A stretch of DNA of 64,000 bases from contig NZ_AVBF01000010.1 in assembly GCF_000770635.1 (NCBI RefSeq), forward strand, positions 1 to 64,000. The letters run 5' to 3'. The stretch comes from Pontibacillus yanchengensis Y32. Lineage in GTDB: Bacteria; Bacillota; Bacilli; Bacillales; BH030062. This document shows, one piece after another, positions 19,629-27,450 of the stretch (positions within the stretch are counted from its first letter, which is position 1; each line of letters starts with the position of its first letter). The notes under the pieces are model-generated. The model made no database searches. It saw only the letters and a program-made list of their open reading frames with translations, and had not been told where the DNA came from. The position numbers were made by a program, and so were the translations under genes.

Positions 19629-20144
19629 TTACATTGATCCCGCTATAATTTTAATTTCATATTCTTCAATTGGGTGACCATGACTAACTTCAGTTTCTGA
19701 CCCCCAAGTTTCCACACTTAAGAACTGCTCTTCTTCTTCATCACAATAATCCGCATAGCGTGTTTTCCGACCATTCACATTTTCACTTCGGCCCTCACCT
19801 GTTACATTTGCCTCCCCTTTCTCATCTAGATAATAGGTTACCCCATCATGTTCCAATTTTTTCGGAAAAGGTTCTGATACTGGCAAGACAATGCTTTTAT
19901 ATACTCCTAGTTCTAACTCCTCATCCATTTCAACTGCTAGCCATATTGTATTTCGACCTTCTAGTAGCTGGTAAGAATACCACTTATACGAGCCATCTTG
20001 ATACGTGATTTTTCCTACAACTTCATAATCAACGAGATCATACGAAACAATATCGCCTATTTGAATATTCAATGGAGTTCGTTCTTGAACTTCGGGTTGA
20101 TTTCGGTTTTTCTGTTTGGAAAAAAGCTTAGAAAACAAACCCAT
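19629..20144 (-). CDS. DUF4178 domain protein
   Basis: A 171-residue soluble acidic protein. After a basic start (MGLFSKLFSKQKNR) the core (about 25-165) is rich in beta-strand-like stretches such as IGDIVSYDLVDYEVVGKI and WYSYQLLEG, which fit DUF4178. It is the first gene of the envelope operon. AAAGAGGTG precedes the ATG, and a sigma-W-like promoter lies about 45-70 bases upstream. DUF4178 proteins often accompany PspA, DUF350 and spermidine synthase-like genes; the molecular role is unknown. Confidence 0.85.
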   Translation of the reverse strand: MGLFSKLFSKQKNRNQPEVQERTPLNIQIGDIVSYDLVDYEVVGKITYQDGSYKWYSYQLLEGRNTIWLAVEMDEELELGVYKSIVLPVSEPFPKKLEHDGVTYYLDEKGEANVTGEGRSENVNGRKTRYADYCDEEEEQFLSVETWGSETEVSHGHPIEEYEIKIIAGSM

Positions 20145-20189
20145 TTCTTCACCTCTTTTTCATGGATGATTCCTTAGTCATTAGTGTAA

Positions 20190-20215
20190 TACGACTTATT
20201 AATCAAAATGTTTCA
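20190..20215 (-). promoter_or_regulatory. Sigma-W-type ECF promoter of the PspA operon
   Basis: On the minus strand TGAAAC (20210-20215) and CGTA (20190-20193) are separated by exactly 16 bases, which is the B. subtilis sigma-W consensus. The predicted start near 20183 leaves a leader of about 40 bases to the DUF4178 start codon. The rest of the 20145-20457 gap holds only the ald terminator and unremarkable sequence. Confidence 0.8.
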
Positions 20216-20410
20216 TTTTTTTTATTATTTCTTTCATCATATATGATTTTGTACTTAATAGTCCAATATCACTCTACATAAGTAATAAAAAATGCGCGAA
20301 TATATGCTCAATTCTCTCTTTTGGTTCGAGTGGCTAGGAGGAGCAGGAAGGTTGCTAGTCGATGGCCATTTTAAAGTTATCCAGAACCTCACTCCGTTTA
20401 TGATGTAAGA

Positions 20411-20447
20411 CAAAAAAATGCGGACAAGCATGAATAGCTTGTCCGCT
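20411..20447 (-). terminator. Terminator of ald
   Basis: GCGGACAAGC / GCTTGTCCGC with a seven-base loop, followed on the minus strand by seven T. Confidence 0.9.
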
Positions 20448-20457
20448 TCAAGATAGA

Positions 20458-21573
20458 CTATTTCAATAAAGAATGCGCATCGCAGTATTCAAGTCCATGT
20501 GCTTCTGCCACTGCCTTGTAAGTTACATATCCATCTAGGGTGTTAATTCCTTTAAGTAATGACTCATCATCTAAACAAGCCTTTTGATAACCTTTATTAG
20601 CTAACTGAAGTGCATAAGGAACAGTCACATTGGTTAAGCCAATTGTAGATGTACGAGGTACAGCGCCAGGCATATTGGCTACTGCATAGTGTAAAACACC
20701 ATGTTTTTCATACGTAGGATTGTCGTGTGTCGTAATACGATCGGTTGTTTCGAAAATGCCACCTTGGTCAATGGCCACGTCTACAATAACAGATCCGTCT
20801 TGCATGTCCTTCACCATATCTTCTGTAACTAGCTTCGGAGCTTTGGCTCCTGGTATTAACACAGCTCCTATTACTAAATCAGACTCACTCAAAGCATGAG
20901 CGATATTAAGTGGGTTAGACATTAGGGTATTTATTTTAGAACCAAAAATATCATCTAACTCACGAAGACGCTCAGGGTTTAAATCTATAATGGTTACGTC
21001 TGCACCAAGACCCATAGCTATCTTAGCAGCGTTTGTGCCTACAACGCCTCCGCCAATAATAGAAACTCGTCCACGTTTTACACCTGGAATACCGCTTAAT
21101 AAAATGCCCATGCCACCTCTTGATTTTTCCAAGAACTGCGCCCCTATTTGTGAAGCCATTCGACCGGCAACTTCACTCATCGGAGTTAGCAATGGCAGGG
21201 AGCCTTTCTTCGATTGAACCGTTTCATACGCAATTGCGACAACTTTATTTTCAATTAAAGCTTTTGTTAACTCTGGCTCTGGCGCTAAATGTAAATAAGT
21301 AAATAAAATAAGTCCATTATGGAAGTACTCATACTCTTCTGGAAGTGGTTCTTTTACTTTCATCACCATATCCTGACTCCAAGCTTCTTTCGCAGTAGAA
21401 ACAATTGTCGCTCCTGCTTCTTGGTACTCCTCATTTGTAAATCCAGATCCTTCACCTGCTGTAGATTCCACAAAAATTTCATGTCCTGAACTTTTTAATG
21501 TAATTACCCCAGCTGGTGTCATTGCAACACGGTTTTCATTGTTTTTAATCTCTTTAGGTACCCCAATTTTCAT
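20458..21573 (-). CDS. ald: Alanine dehydrogenase
   Basis: It catalyses reversible NAD-dependent deamination of L-alanine to pyruvate and ammonia, used for growth on alanine and during sporulation. The 371-residue length is standard. [16 protein letters not shown], the substrate lysine segment VKEPLPEEY, the [11 protein letters not shown] segment, and the NAD-binding [14 protein letters not shown] are all present. The ATG follows GGGAGG. It is monocistronic with its own terminator. Confidence 0.97.
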   Translation of the reverse strand: MKIGVPKEIKNNENRVAMTPAGVITLKSSGHEIFVESTAGEGSGFTNEEYQEAGATIVSTAKEAWSQDMVMKVKEPLPEEYEYFHNGLILFTYLHLAPEPELTKALIENKVVAIAYETVQSKKGSLPLLTPMSEVAGRMASQIGAQFLEKSRGGMGILLSGIPGVKRGRVSIIGGGVVGTNAAKIAMGLGADVTIIDLNPERLRELDDIFGSKINTLMSNPLNIAHALSESDLVIGAVLIPGAKAPKLVTEDMVKDMQDGSVIVDVAIDQGGIFETTDRITTHDNPTYEKHGVLHYAVANMPGAVPRTSTIGLTNVTVPYALQLANKGYQKACLDDESLLKGINTLDGYVTYKAVAEAHGLEYCDAHSLLK

Positions 21574-21730
21574 ATGCTATGCAACCTCCCATTAAAAACT
21601 TTAGCTTATCGTCCTTGTACGAATGGATTGATATAACTATAGCATTCCAATCAAGGTGGACGGAAGAATAGTTTTCACCTTTATAATGTAAGCCTTTTCA
21701 TTGTAACAAATCAAATAACATTTTTCATAT

Positions 21731-22498
21731 TTATTTTTTTGTTCGATATTTATGAATAACATCCACTCCACCTGTTACCTCTAACACCGTTCCTGTCACC
21801 ATATCGGACTCTGTATCACATAAAAACAGAATAGATCTAGAAATATCTTCTCCGGAACCTGGTCGGCCAACAGGGGTATTGGGATCCGTGTGTTTACGGC
21901 TTTGGTCAATTGTGCCTTCTTTAAGCTCACCTTCAATTTTTCCTGGTGAGATCATATTAACTGTAATTCCATTCTCTGCTTCCTCATATGCGATGGTCTT
22001 GGTAAGAGAAACTAAACCCGTTTTCGCTGCTGCAAAAGCTCCCCGGTACATCCAACCAGGTGCAGAACTCGCATCTTGAAACCCATAAGTAATAATTCGC
22101 CCAAACTGTTGCTCCCTCATAACAGGAATGACCTTTTTCAGTAGATGAAAGACTGCATCTAAATTTCCCCTTATCATATCATTCCATTCCTCTTCGGAAT
22201 AATCCATTACTTTTTTACGTTGAAAGATATATGGTCCAGCGTTATTCACAAGAACATCAATCCTACCAAATCGTTTCATGACTTCTTCCACCAGATTTGA
22301 TAGATCATTTTGATTGGTAACGTCAGCTTGTACACATTGAATGCGATCTGTATAGGTAGGATATTGCGTGAATAATGTCTCTGCTTTTTCTTTATCTTGT
22401 CGGTACGTTACAGTAACAGAATAGCCTTTATTAAGGAAATCCTCTGCTACTTTTCTTCCTAGCCCTTTTGAGCCTGCTGTAATAATTGCATGTTGCAT
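21731..22498 (-). CDS. ytkK: YtkK-like short-chain dehydrogenase/reductase
   Basis: A 255-residue SDR that closely resembles my memory of B. subtilis YtkK. The cofactor motif is TAGSKGLG (residues 7-14), and NNAGPY is near residue 86. The catalytic YxxxK position is altered: Lys159 is present, but residue 155 is Phe, and the nearest tyrosine is Tyr151. It may therefore not be a standard ketoreductase. The ATG at 22498 is chosen because AAGGAGG lies eight to nine bases upstream; a start 21 bases earlier lacks a ribosome site. It is divergent from the permease gene with a 74-base shared upstream region. Confidence 0.85.
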   Translation of the reverse strand: MQHAIITAGSKGLGRKVAEDFLNKGYSVTVTYRQDKEKAETLFTQYPTYTDRIQCVQADVTNQNDLSNLVEEVMKRFGRIDVLVNNAGPYIFQRKKVMDYSEEEWNDMIRGNLDAVFHLLKKVIPVMREQQFGRIITYGFQDASSAPGWMYRGAFAAAKTGLVSLTKTIAYEEAENGITVNMISPGKIEGELKEGTIDQSRKHTDPNTPVGRPGSGEDISRSILFLCDTESDMVTGTVLEVTGGVDVIHKYRTKK

Positions 22499-22572
22499 AT
22501 CCAATCCCTCCTTATTCATTTACAACCTGAAGTTCCTTATGTACAATATGTGTGCTATGAAAGGGTGTAATC

Positions 22573-23910
22573 ATGAGTACTAATCAACGCGAATTAAAGT
22601 CAACAATTATAGAAAAAATGGGATTAGAAGCAGTACCAGTAGCTTCAAGAAAAACTCCATGGTATCGATATATGATCATTCAAATTGCCATATCTGCAAA
22701 CGCAGGGAACTTCCTTATTCCAGCTTTAGCTGTCATGGAAGGTGGATTATCTTTCTTGGCAGCTATTATTGCTACAACAATTGGCGCTGTGCTCGGTTTT
22801 ATCTTTGTTTCCTTGCTTTCATACCCCGGAAGCATACATGGTATCCCAGCGCAATACGCTATTCGTACCATGCTTGGTGTCAAAGGAGCAAGGTTTCTTT
22901 CCTCTCCCATTCGAAGTCTTACTTCGCTATATTGGTTTAGCGTACAAACCATTGGAGGTACATATGTCCTACAACAACTCATTTTACGTCTAACAGGAAC
23001 AGAATATCCATTCTTAATGTTCTCCATTCCTATCTCCATTGTCATGGTCATCCTAGCCATTATAGGCTTTGAAGCAGTTAAAAAAGCTACGTCTTACTTT
23101 CTCCCTTTATTATTAGTAGGAGAAGGAACTATGCTCTATATATACTTTACTACAAATGAAACCAATCGTTCACTATTAGAACTTGCACCAGAAAGTGGAC
23201 ACGGTAGCTTTACGATGATGGCATTCTTCTCTAGTTTAGCATTTGTTCAATATGTATCGGGGGTTAGTGCTTCAGCTGATATGACTCGCTATGCAAAAAC
23301 GCCAAACCAAGGTGCTCTTGGATTGTTCTTAGGGAATAGCTTTGGTTTCTTGTTAACTGCTATTTTAGGTAGTGGTTCGGCTTATTTATTTAACGATGTT
23401 AATCCTTATGTTTCTTCAACAGCAGTAACATCATCTCCATGGATGATTACAATCATCACCTTAACCGCTATGGTTTCAATGCTCTCCATTAATATGAGTA
23501 ATGCCTATACAGGGGGATACAGCCTTTTAAATACCTTTTCTCGTTTATCAAGAGTCCAAAGCGCAGTCATCTTTGGGGTGTTAGGTGTAGTGTTAAGTGC
23601 CACTCCTACGCTTGTTAATCAAGCAGAACAATTCATATCCGCTTTAGGAGGGCTAATCATACCTATTTCAGCCGTTATTGTAGTGGATTATTTATGGGTA
23701 AAGCGAGCAAGCATACCTACATCAGCTTTGTTATCACTACAAGAAACAGGGAGTGTCTATCGATTACCGTTCATCTCTGTGCTCATAGGTACAGCGATTT
23801 ATTTCGTCATACCAGAAAGCTATTCTCCTGGCTTTCTTACCTTTGTTATCGTTGGAATAGTTTATGGCGTGTTAGCTGCATTCAACCATTCAAAATTAAC
23901 CTCGTCATAA
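22573..23910 (+). CDS. NCS1-type cytosine/purine permease
   Basis: A 445-residue polytopic protein with about twelve hydrophobic segments. The NCS1 (CodB-like) character shows in the ANAGNFLIPALAVMEGGLSF region near residue 42, VQYVSGVSASADMTRYA near residue 222 and NMSNAYTGGYSLLNTFSR near residue 310. It should import a nucleobase or related compound with a cation. The substrate cannot be read from sequence. AAAGGGTG precedes the ATG. No catabolic genes adjoin it, so context does not help. Confidence 0.85.
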   Translation: MSTNQRELKSTIIEKMGLEAVPVASRKTPWYRYMIIQIAISANAGNFLIPALAVMEGGLSFLAAIIATTIGAVLGFIFVSLLSYPGSIHGIPAQYAIRTMLGVKGARFLSSPIRSLTSLYWFSVQTIGGTYVLQQLILRLTGTEYPFLMFSIPISIVMVILAIIGFEAVKKATSYFLPLLLVGEGTMLYIYFTTNETNRSLLELAPESGHGSFTMMAFFSSLAFVQYVSGVSASADMTRYAKTPNQGALGLFLGNSFGFLLTAILGSGSAYLFNDVNPYVSSTAVTSSPWMITIITLTAMVSMLSINMSNAYTGGYSLLNTFSRLSRVQSAVIFGVLGVVLSATPTLVNQAEQFISALGGLIIPISAVIVVDYLWVKRASIPTSALLSLQETGSVYRLPFISVLIGTAIYFVIPESYSPGFLTFVIVGIVYGVLAAFNHSKLTSS

Positions 23911-23913
23911 ACA

Positions 23914-23957
23914 AATACCCACCCTTCACTCGTGTAAGGTGAAGGGTGGGTATTAAT
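23914..23957. terminator. Bidirectional terminator
   Basis: A perfect 16-bp stem (AATACCCACCCTTCAC and its complement) with a nine-base loop lies between the permease and the convergent 52-residue gene. Confidence 0.85.
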
Positions 23958-23972
23958 TTATATTAGTCATCA

Positions 23973-24131
23973 CTAAGAACGTTTCTGTTCCTTTTTACCT
24001 TTCTTGCTTCTTTCCTGTTGCTCAAACTGATCAATAACACCACTCTGATAGCTATCAGAAAGTTGTTCTGCTACAATCTTTTCCCCTTCAGGATCAAATT
24101 GTAAACCTAATTTATTCTTTTTATCCATCAT
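23973..24131 (-). CDS. Small hydrophilic protein of 52 residues (DUF4025-like)
   Basis: A short gene with a very good ribosome site (GGGAGG six bases before ATG at 24131; a second ATG follows directly). The product reads MMDKKNKLGLQFDPEGEKI at the start, then has QLSDSYQSGVIDQ in the middle and a lysine-rich end. The central SDSYxSGxID pattern resembles what I recall of DUF4025/YozQ proteins. It converges on the permease and is divergent from uspA. Function unknown. Confidence 0.75.
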   Translation of the reverse strand: MMDKKNKLGLQFDPEGEKIVAEQLSDSYQSGVIDQFEQQERSKKGKKEQKRS

Positions 24132-24195
24132 AAAGCACCTCCCACTATTAGTATGTCACATAATCGCCTTATTCTTCGCTACATCTTTTTCCAAA

Positions 24196-24209
24196 TGAAA
24201 GCGTTACCA
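24196..24209. promoter_or_regulatory. Candidate CcpA (cre) site in the uspA promoter
   Basis: TGAAAGCGTTACCA matches the cre consensus TGWAANCGNTNWCA at 13 of 14 positions. It occupies the spacer directly upstream of the TATAAT at 24213-24218, a position expected to repress. Confidence 0.65.
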
Positions 24210-24241
24210 TGTTATAATAAAAGTAAAGGGAGGGATACCAT

Positions 24242-24688
24242 ATGCCATTTGAGTACAAACGTATCGTTATTGCAGTAGATGGCTCGGAAGCTTCTGAACA
24301 TGCTTTTGAAAAAGCAATTGATATTGCCAGACGGAATGATGCACACCTATTTATCTGTCACGTCGTGGACACTCGAGCTTTTGCAACGGTGGAAGCTTAT
24401 GATCGCTCTTTAGCTGAAAGAGCGGAAGGGTATGCGACAGAACTCTTAAATAAATATGAAAAACAAGCTAAAGAAGCAGGCGTGCAGCAAGTCGAAGTGG
24501 ATATAGAATATGGGTCTCCTAAGGTGAAAATTGCAAAAGAAGTAGCACCAAAATTCAAAGCAGACTTAATTATCTGTGGAGCAACTGGATTAAACGCTGT
24601 AGAACGCTTCTTTATTGGCAGCGTATCTGAACATATCACTCGCTACGCCAGCTGTGATGTATTAGTTATAAGAGCGGATCAAGATTAA
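24242..24688 (+). CDS. Universal stress protein, UspA family
   Basis: A 148-residue single-domain Usp. The N-terminal RIVIAVDGSEAS and the ATP-binding motif G-x2-G-x9-G-S (GATGLNAVERFFIGS, near residues 118-132) are intact, so it should bind ATP. Such proteins are dimeric and respond to starvation or stress. AGGGAGGG precedes the ATG. A TATAAT is 24 bases upstream, with a cre-like site next to it, suggesting catabolite repression by CcpA, which is also encoded in this window. It is monocistronic. Confidence 0.92.
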   Translation: MPFEYKRIVIAVDGSEASEHAFEKAIDIARRNDAHLFICHVVDTRAFATVEAYDRSLAERAEGYATELLNKYEKQAKEAGVQQVEVDIEYGSPKVKIAKEVAPKFKADLIICGATGLNAVERFFIGSVSEHITRYASCDVLVIRADQD

Positions 24689-24795
24689 AGGATTGGGGAT
24701 GCAATGTAGGACTTCAACAGGATTAAAGAAAACTCGACGTAGTATTTTCCAAATATTCGCTATTACTGGGAGTTCTTTATATCATATTACTATAA

Positions 24796-24831
24796 TAAAA
24801 ACGAAGCTGTTACCGAGACAGCTTCGTTTTA
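24796..24831. terminator. Bidirectional terminator between uspA and sinR
   Basis: AAAACGAAGCTGT / ACAGCTTCGTTTT with an A-run on one side and a T-run on the other. Confidence 0.85.
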
Positions 24832-24853
24832 TTGTGTACTACATTTTCTTATT

Positions 24854-25219
24854 TCATTTTGAATTATTGTTTTTTTCCTGGGTGTATTCACCCTGGTGTA
24901 GTCGCCATTTATTAAACTCAAGAAATTCTTTAAATTGATCTTTAGTTACTCCAGAGTCCTGGGCTTCTCTAACCAAGTCTACCCAATCTTCATCTAAAGA
25001 GGATGACCCTTCTTCCCGCTGTTGGTCATTATGTAGCAACTGTTCTAAAGGGACATGTAGTACCTTAGAAATTTTTTCCAGAAATTGAATAGAGGGATTT
25101 TTTTGTAGGTTACGTTCAATGGAACTAAGATATGATTTAGCAACACCGGCTCGTTCTGCTAATTCTGACAAGGATAGTTGTTTTTCTTTCCGTAAAGCCT
25201 TTATTTGTTCTCCTATCAT
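24854..25219 (-). CDS. sinR: SinR-type master biofilm/motility repressor
   Basis: A 121-residue protein with an N-terminal Xre-type helix-turn-helix (SLSELAERAGVAKSYLSSIE, residues 16-35) nearly identical in wording to B. subtilis SinR. The C-terminal Sin dimerisation helices (DEDWVDLVREAQDSGVTKDQ then FKEFLEFNKWR, about 76-108) are the part SinI disrupts. In B. subtilis SinR represses matrix operons and is antagonised by SinI. Here sinI lies just upstream, 105 bases away. The neighbours (uspA, moaB) differ from B. subtilis, where sinIR precedes tapA-sipW-tasA. Confidence 0.93.
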   Translation of the reverse strand: MIGEQIKALRKEKQLSLSELAERAGVAKSYLSSIERNLQKNPSIQFLEKISKVLHVPLEQLLHNDQQREEGSSSLDEDWVDLVREAQDSGVTKDQFKEFLEFNKWRLHQGEYTQEKNNNSK

Positions 25220-25324
25220 GGCACTTCACCTTCTTCCTGCAATGAAGTATACCATATTTGAATTAAAGGTTTCATTCCTGCTATAAAAAATATTAGTAAA
25301 AATCATTCCTAAATCCTTACGTTT

Positions 25325-25474
25325 TCACTTTTTATAAGCAACCAGTTGATCTTCATTCCGATAGAAAAAACCTTTAATTTCTTCTTTAGTTAATCCCAAC
25401 TCCTTTGCCTGTTTAATCAACTCTACCCATTCAACATCCAGTTCTTCGTGCTTAGTAACCTTATTGGTATGCAT
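25325..25474 (-). CDS. sinI: SinI-type anti-repressor, 49 residues
   Basis: A short gene with a strong ribosome site (GGAGGAG seven bases before ATG at 25474). The product contains LDVEWVELIKQAKELGLT (about 12-29) and EEIKGFFYRN, matching the two-helix Sin domain of SinI and the SinR C-terminus. It lacks a DNA-binding domain and should form heterodimers with SinR to release its targets. It precedes sinR in the same orientation, as in B. subtilis. A perfect Spo0A box (TGTCGAA) lies about 200 bases upstream, as expected for Spo0A~P activation. Confidence 0.9.
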   Translation of the reverse strand: MHTNKVTKHEELDVEWVELIKQAKELGLTKEEIKGFFYRNEDQLVAYKK

Positions 25475-25669
25475 ATTACTCCTCCAAACCTGAATTTTTC
25501 AGGTAGACCAGCCATCTTAGTAATAGTTACGTTAGATCTGTGACTTTGCGTCCTAATTTTTCAATTAGTTTGCCTTTTTCTGAAGGATTAGTATAAAACC
25601 ACTATACAAAACTTGTCCTAAAAAGATTGTTAGAATTTGTTCTCAAAATATTTTTTCCTACAATAATTT

Positions 25670-25676
25670 TGTCGAA
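25670..25676. promoter_or_regulatory. Spo0A (0A) box upstream of sinI
   Basis: TTTTGTCGAAATTA contains the exact TGTCGAA core. It lies 196 bases upstream of the sinI start codon. A GTTCTCA at 25639-25645 resembles half of a SinR operator. A TATACT (minus strand, about 25600) may be the -10 element. The rest of this 473-base AT-rich gap, up to the moaB terminator, holds no other recognisable feature. Confidence 0.5.
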
Positions 25677-25864
25677 ATTATTAAATTTTCTGTTAATAAC
25701 AATTCTACTATATTTTGGTTTGAAATTCCATTTTATTCCTTATTTCATGTTTTGAATTTTAATAATACGTAACAGCCTCTTCATGTAGAAAATATGTATG
25801 TAGATAGTTTGAAAAAATATCATATTAAGCGCGCTAGCACCCATAACGACCCGATTTTCCCAAA

Positions 25865-25903
25865 CGAAAAAACACTCCAATATCTATGATAAATTGGAGT
25901 GTT
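25865..25903 (-). terminator. Terminator of ecsC-moaB
   Basis: AACACTCCAAT / ATTGGAGTGTT with an 11-base loop, followed on the minus strand by TTTTTTCGTTT. Confidence 0.85.
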
Positions 25904-25947
25904 ATATTAATAATATATTACATGAAAAATAATGACTCAGCTATTTA

Positions 25948-26454
25948 TTACTTTGATAATTCCCAAACGACGTGAGGTAATTCTGGTATAATCAATTTTT
26001 CCATGGCTAGACGAACCGCTCCAGTGGATCCGGGAGTTGAAAACAAAACGGTTTTATTTCGCACACCTGCTATGGCCCTTGATAGGATTGCAGCGGAACC
26101 TATATCTTCTGTGTAGCTAAGCATACGAAACAGTTCACCAAAGCCAACCATCTCTTTATCAAGCATGTCTTCAACGGTCTCAATGGTTACATCTCGCTTT
26201 GCCATTCCAGTTCCTCCATTGGTTAAAACGGCTTCAATTTCATCATCTTTACACCCTAGATCAATTGCTTCTCTAATCGCTTGCTGATTATCTTCTACAA
26301 TTACATAATCTTTAATCACATGACCAGAAGTTGTTAAAAAGTCCATCATTAACTTCCCACTTTTATCAGTAGACTGGTCCCTTGTATCGGAAATGGTAAT
26401 TACTTTACAGGTAATCGATGCTTTTGAATGCTGTTTATGTTCTGAGACAGACAT
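25948..26454 (-). CDS. moaB: Molybdenum cofactor biosynthesis protein MoaB
   Basis: A 168-residue MogA/MoaB-fold protein involved in adenylylation of molybdopterin during cofactor synthesis. The segments TISDTRDQSTDKSG near residue 21 and VLTNGGTGMAKRDVTIE near residue 79 carry the fold's signature (GGTG...RDVT). SxPGSTGA follows near residue 142. The ATG overlaps the EcsC-gene stop codon (TAATG) and follows GGAGAAATCG, so the two genes are translationally coupled. Other moa/moe genes are absent here. Confidence 0.92.
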   Translation of the reverse strand: MSVSEHKQHSKASITCKVITISDTRDQSTDKSGKLMMDFLTTSGHVIKDYVIVEDNQQAIREAIDLGCKDDEIEAVLTNGGTGMAKRDVTIETVEDMLDKEMVGFGELFRMLSYTEDIGSAAILSRAIAGVRNKTVLFSTPGSTGAVRLAMEKLIIPELPHVVWELSK

Positions 26455-27281
26455 TATTCGATTTCTCCTTGCTCGACAAGATAACGGTATTGATAAAATC
26501 GAAGTGCAAAATCGGTCACTTGGCGGGTTAATTGATAATTTAATGTAGCTCCTATGACCATACTTAGAATTGGCATGCCTTGAATGAGTTTTTTACGGAA
26601 AGTTAAAATAAATAATGATTTCATTCCTTGCTTAAGTGGTTGTTCCAACCATGTTTCATCTGTAAATTCGTCCTCTCCTTCATAAATAAATGGAGAGGTA
26701 TGATGTTCTAGCTCTTTCTTCAATTTCTCCCAAGCTCCTTTTTGAAGTCGTTTTGGTAAGGTAGCTGCATGAAAAATCTTTAAGGAAAGCATCATTTCAT
26801 AAGGGTGATTAACTTCATATCCAAACGTTAAACCTATAAGCTGAACAGCTCGTAAGTTTAATATCATCATTAGCGGAAAGTCTACTCCTAATAGAAGGTA
26901 CCCTCCTGTTCCTGTAAGCCCCCCTTGAGCAAAAGAATACAGCTTACCTTTTGCGATATGTTGGTGAGCTAAGTAGGTTAATTGATCAATGGATAATTCT
27001 TTCATATCTTCTAAATTATCAATGTCTGAGCGGAATATACGGCCACTTGTTAAAATTCGTACTCTAGCTTCATTTTGAAATGCTGTTCCTTGTATGTAGG
27101 CGTGTGTGTGAAAAAGCCCTTGATCCATCTGGTGAAAGACTTTTTTCTTCGTTTTTGGATTTAAGTTCGAGAAAGTTTTATTCATCCATTGCTCATAAAT
27201 CATTTCAAAGTCATTAGCACGATAATCCTGCCACTGCTCTTCCCATTTCAGAATATCCTGGTACACTTTTTCTTCACTCAT
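26454..27281 (-). CDS. EcsC family protein
   Basis: A 275-residue protein of the EcsC family. A hydrophobic, glycine-rich central stretch (YSFAQGGLTGTGGYLLLGVDF near residue 120) and a second hydrophobic part near residues 225-250 suggest membrane association. In B. subtilis EcsC is encoded with the EcsAB transporter, but this copy is paired with moaB instead, and its role is unknown. AAGGGGTGACGG precedes the ATG. It is the first gene of the pair. Confidence 0.83.
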   Translation of the reverse strand: MSEEKVYQDILKWEEQWQDYRANDFEMIYEQWMNKTFSNLNPKTKKKVFHQMDQGLFHTHAYIQGTAFQNEARVRILTSGRIFRSDIDNLEDMKELSIDQLTYLAHQHIAKGKLYSFAQGGLTGTGGYLLLGVDFPLMMILNLRAVQLIGLTFGYEVNHPYEMMLSLKIFHAATLPKRLQKGAWEKLKKELEHHTSPFIYEGEDEFTDETWLEQPLKQGMKSLFILTFRKKLIQGMPILSMVIGATLNYQLTRQVTDFALRFYQYRYLVEQGEIE

Positions 27282-27450
27282 AATACCGTCACCCCTTAAC
27301 AGGTTTGTTATCTTTATTCTAGCTTATTTCCATAAAATTGCGAACATTACTGAGGATAATATTTATGTGAATATGAGGTATTTTTGCTTCATCGATATCA
27401 TAAGGGGTTTTTTAGCTATATCATTTGATACTTCATAATTGCCCCATCTC

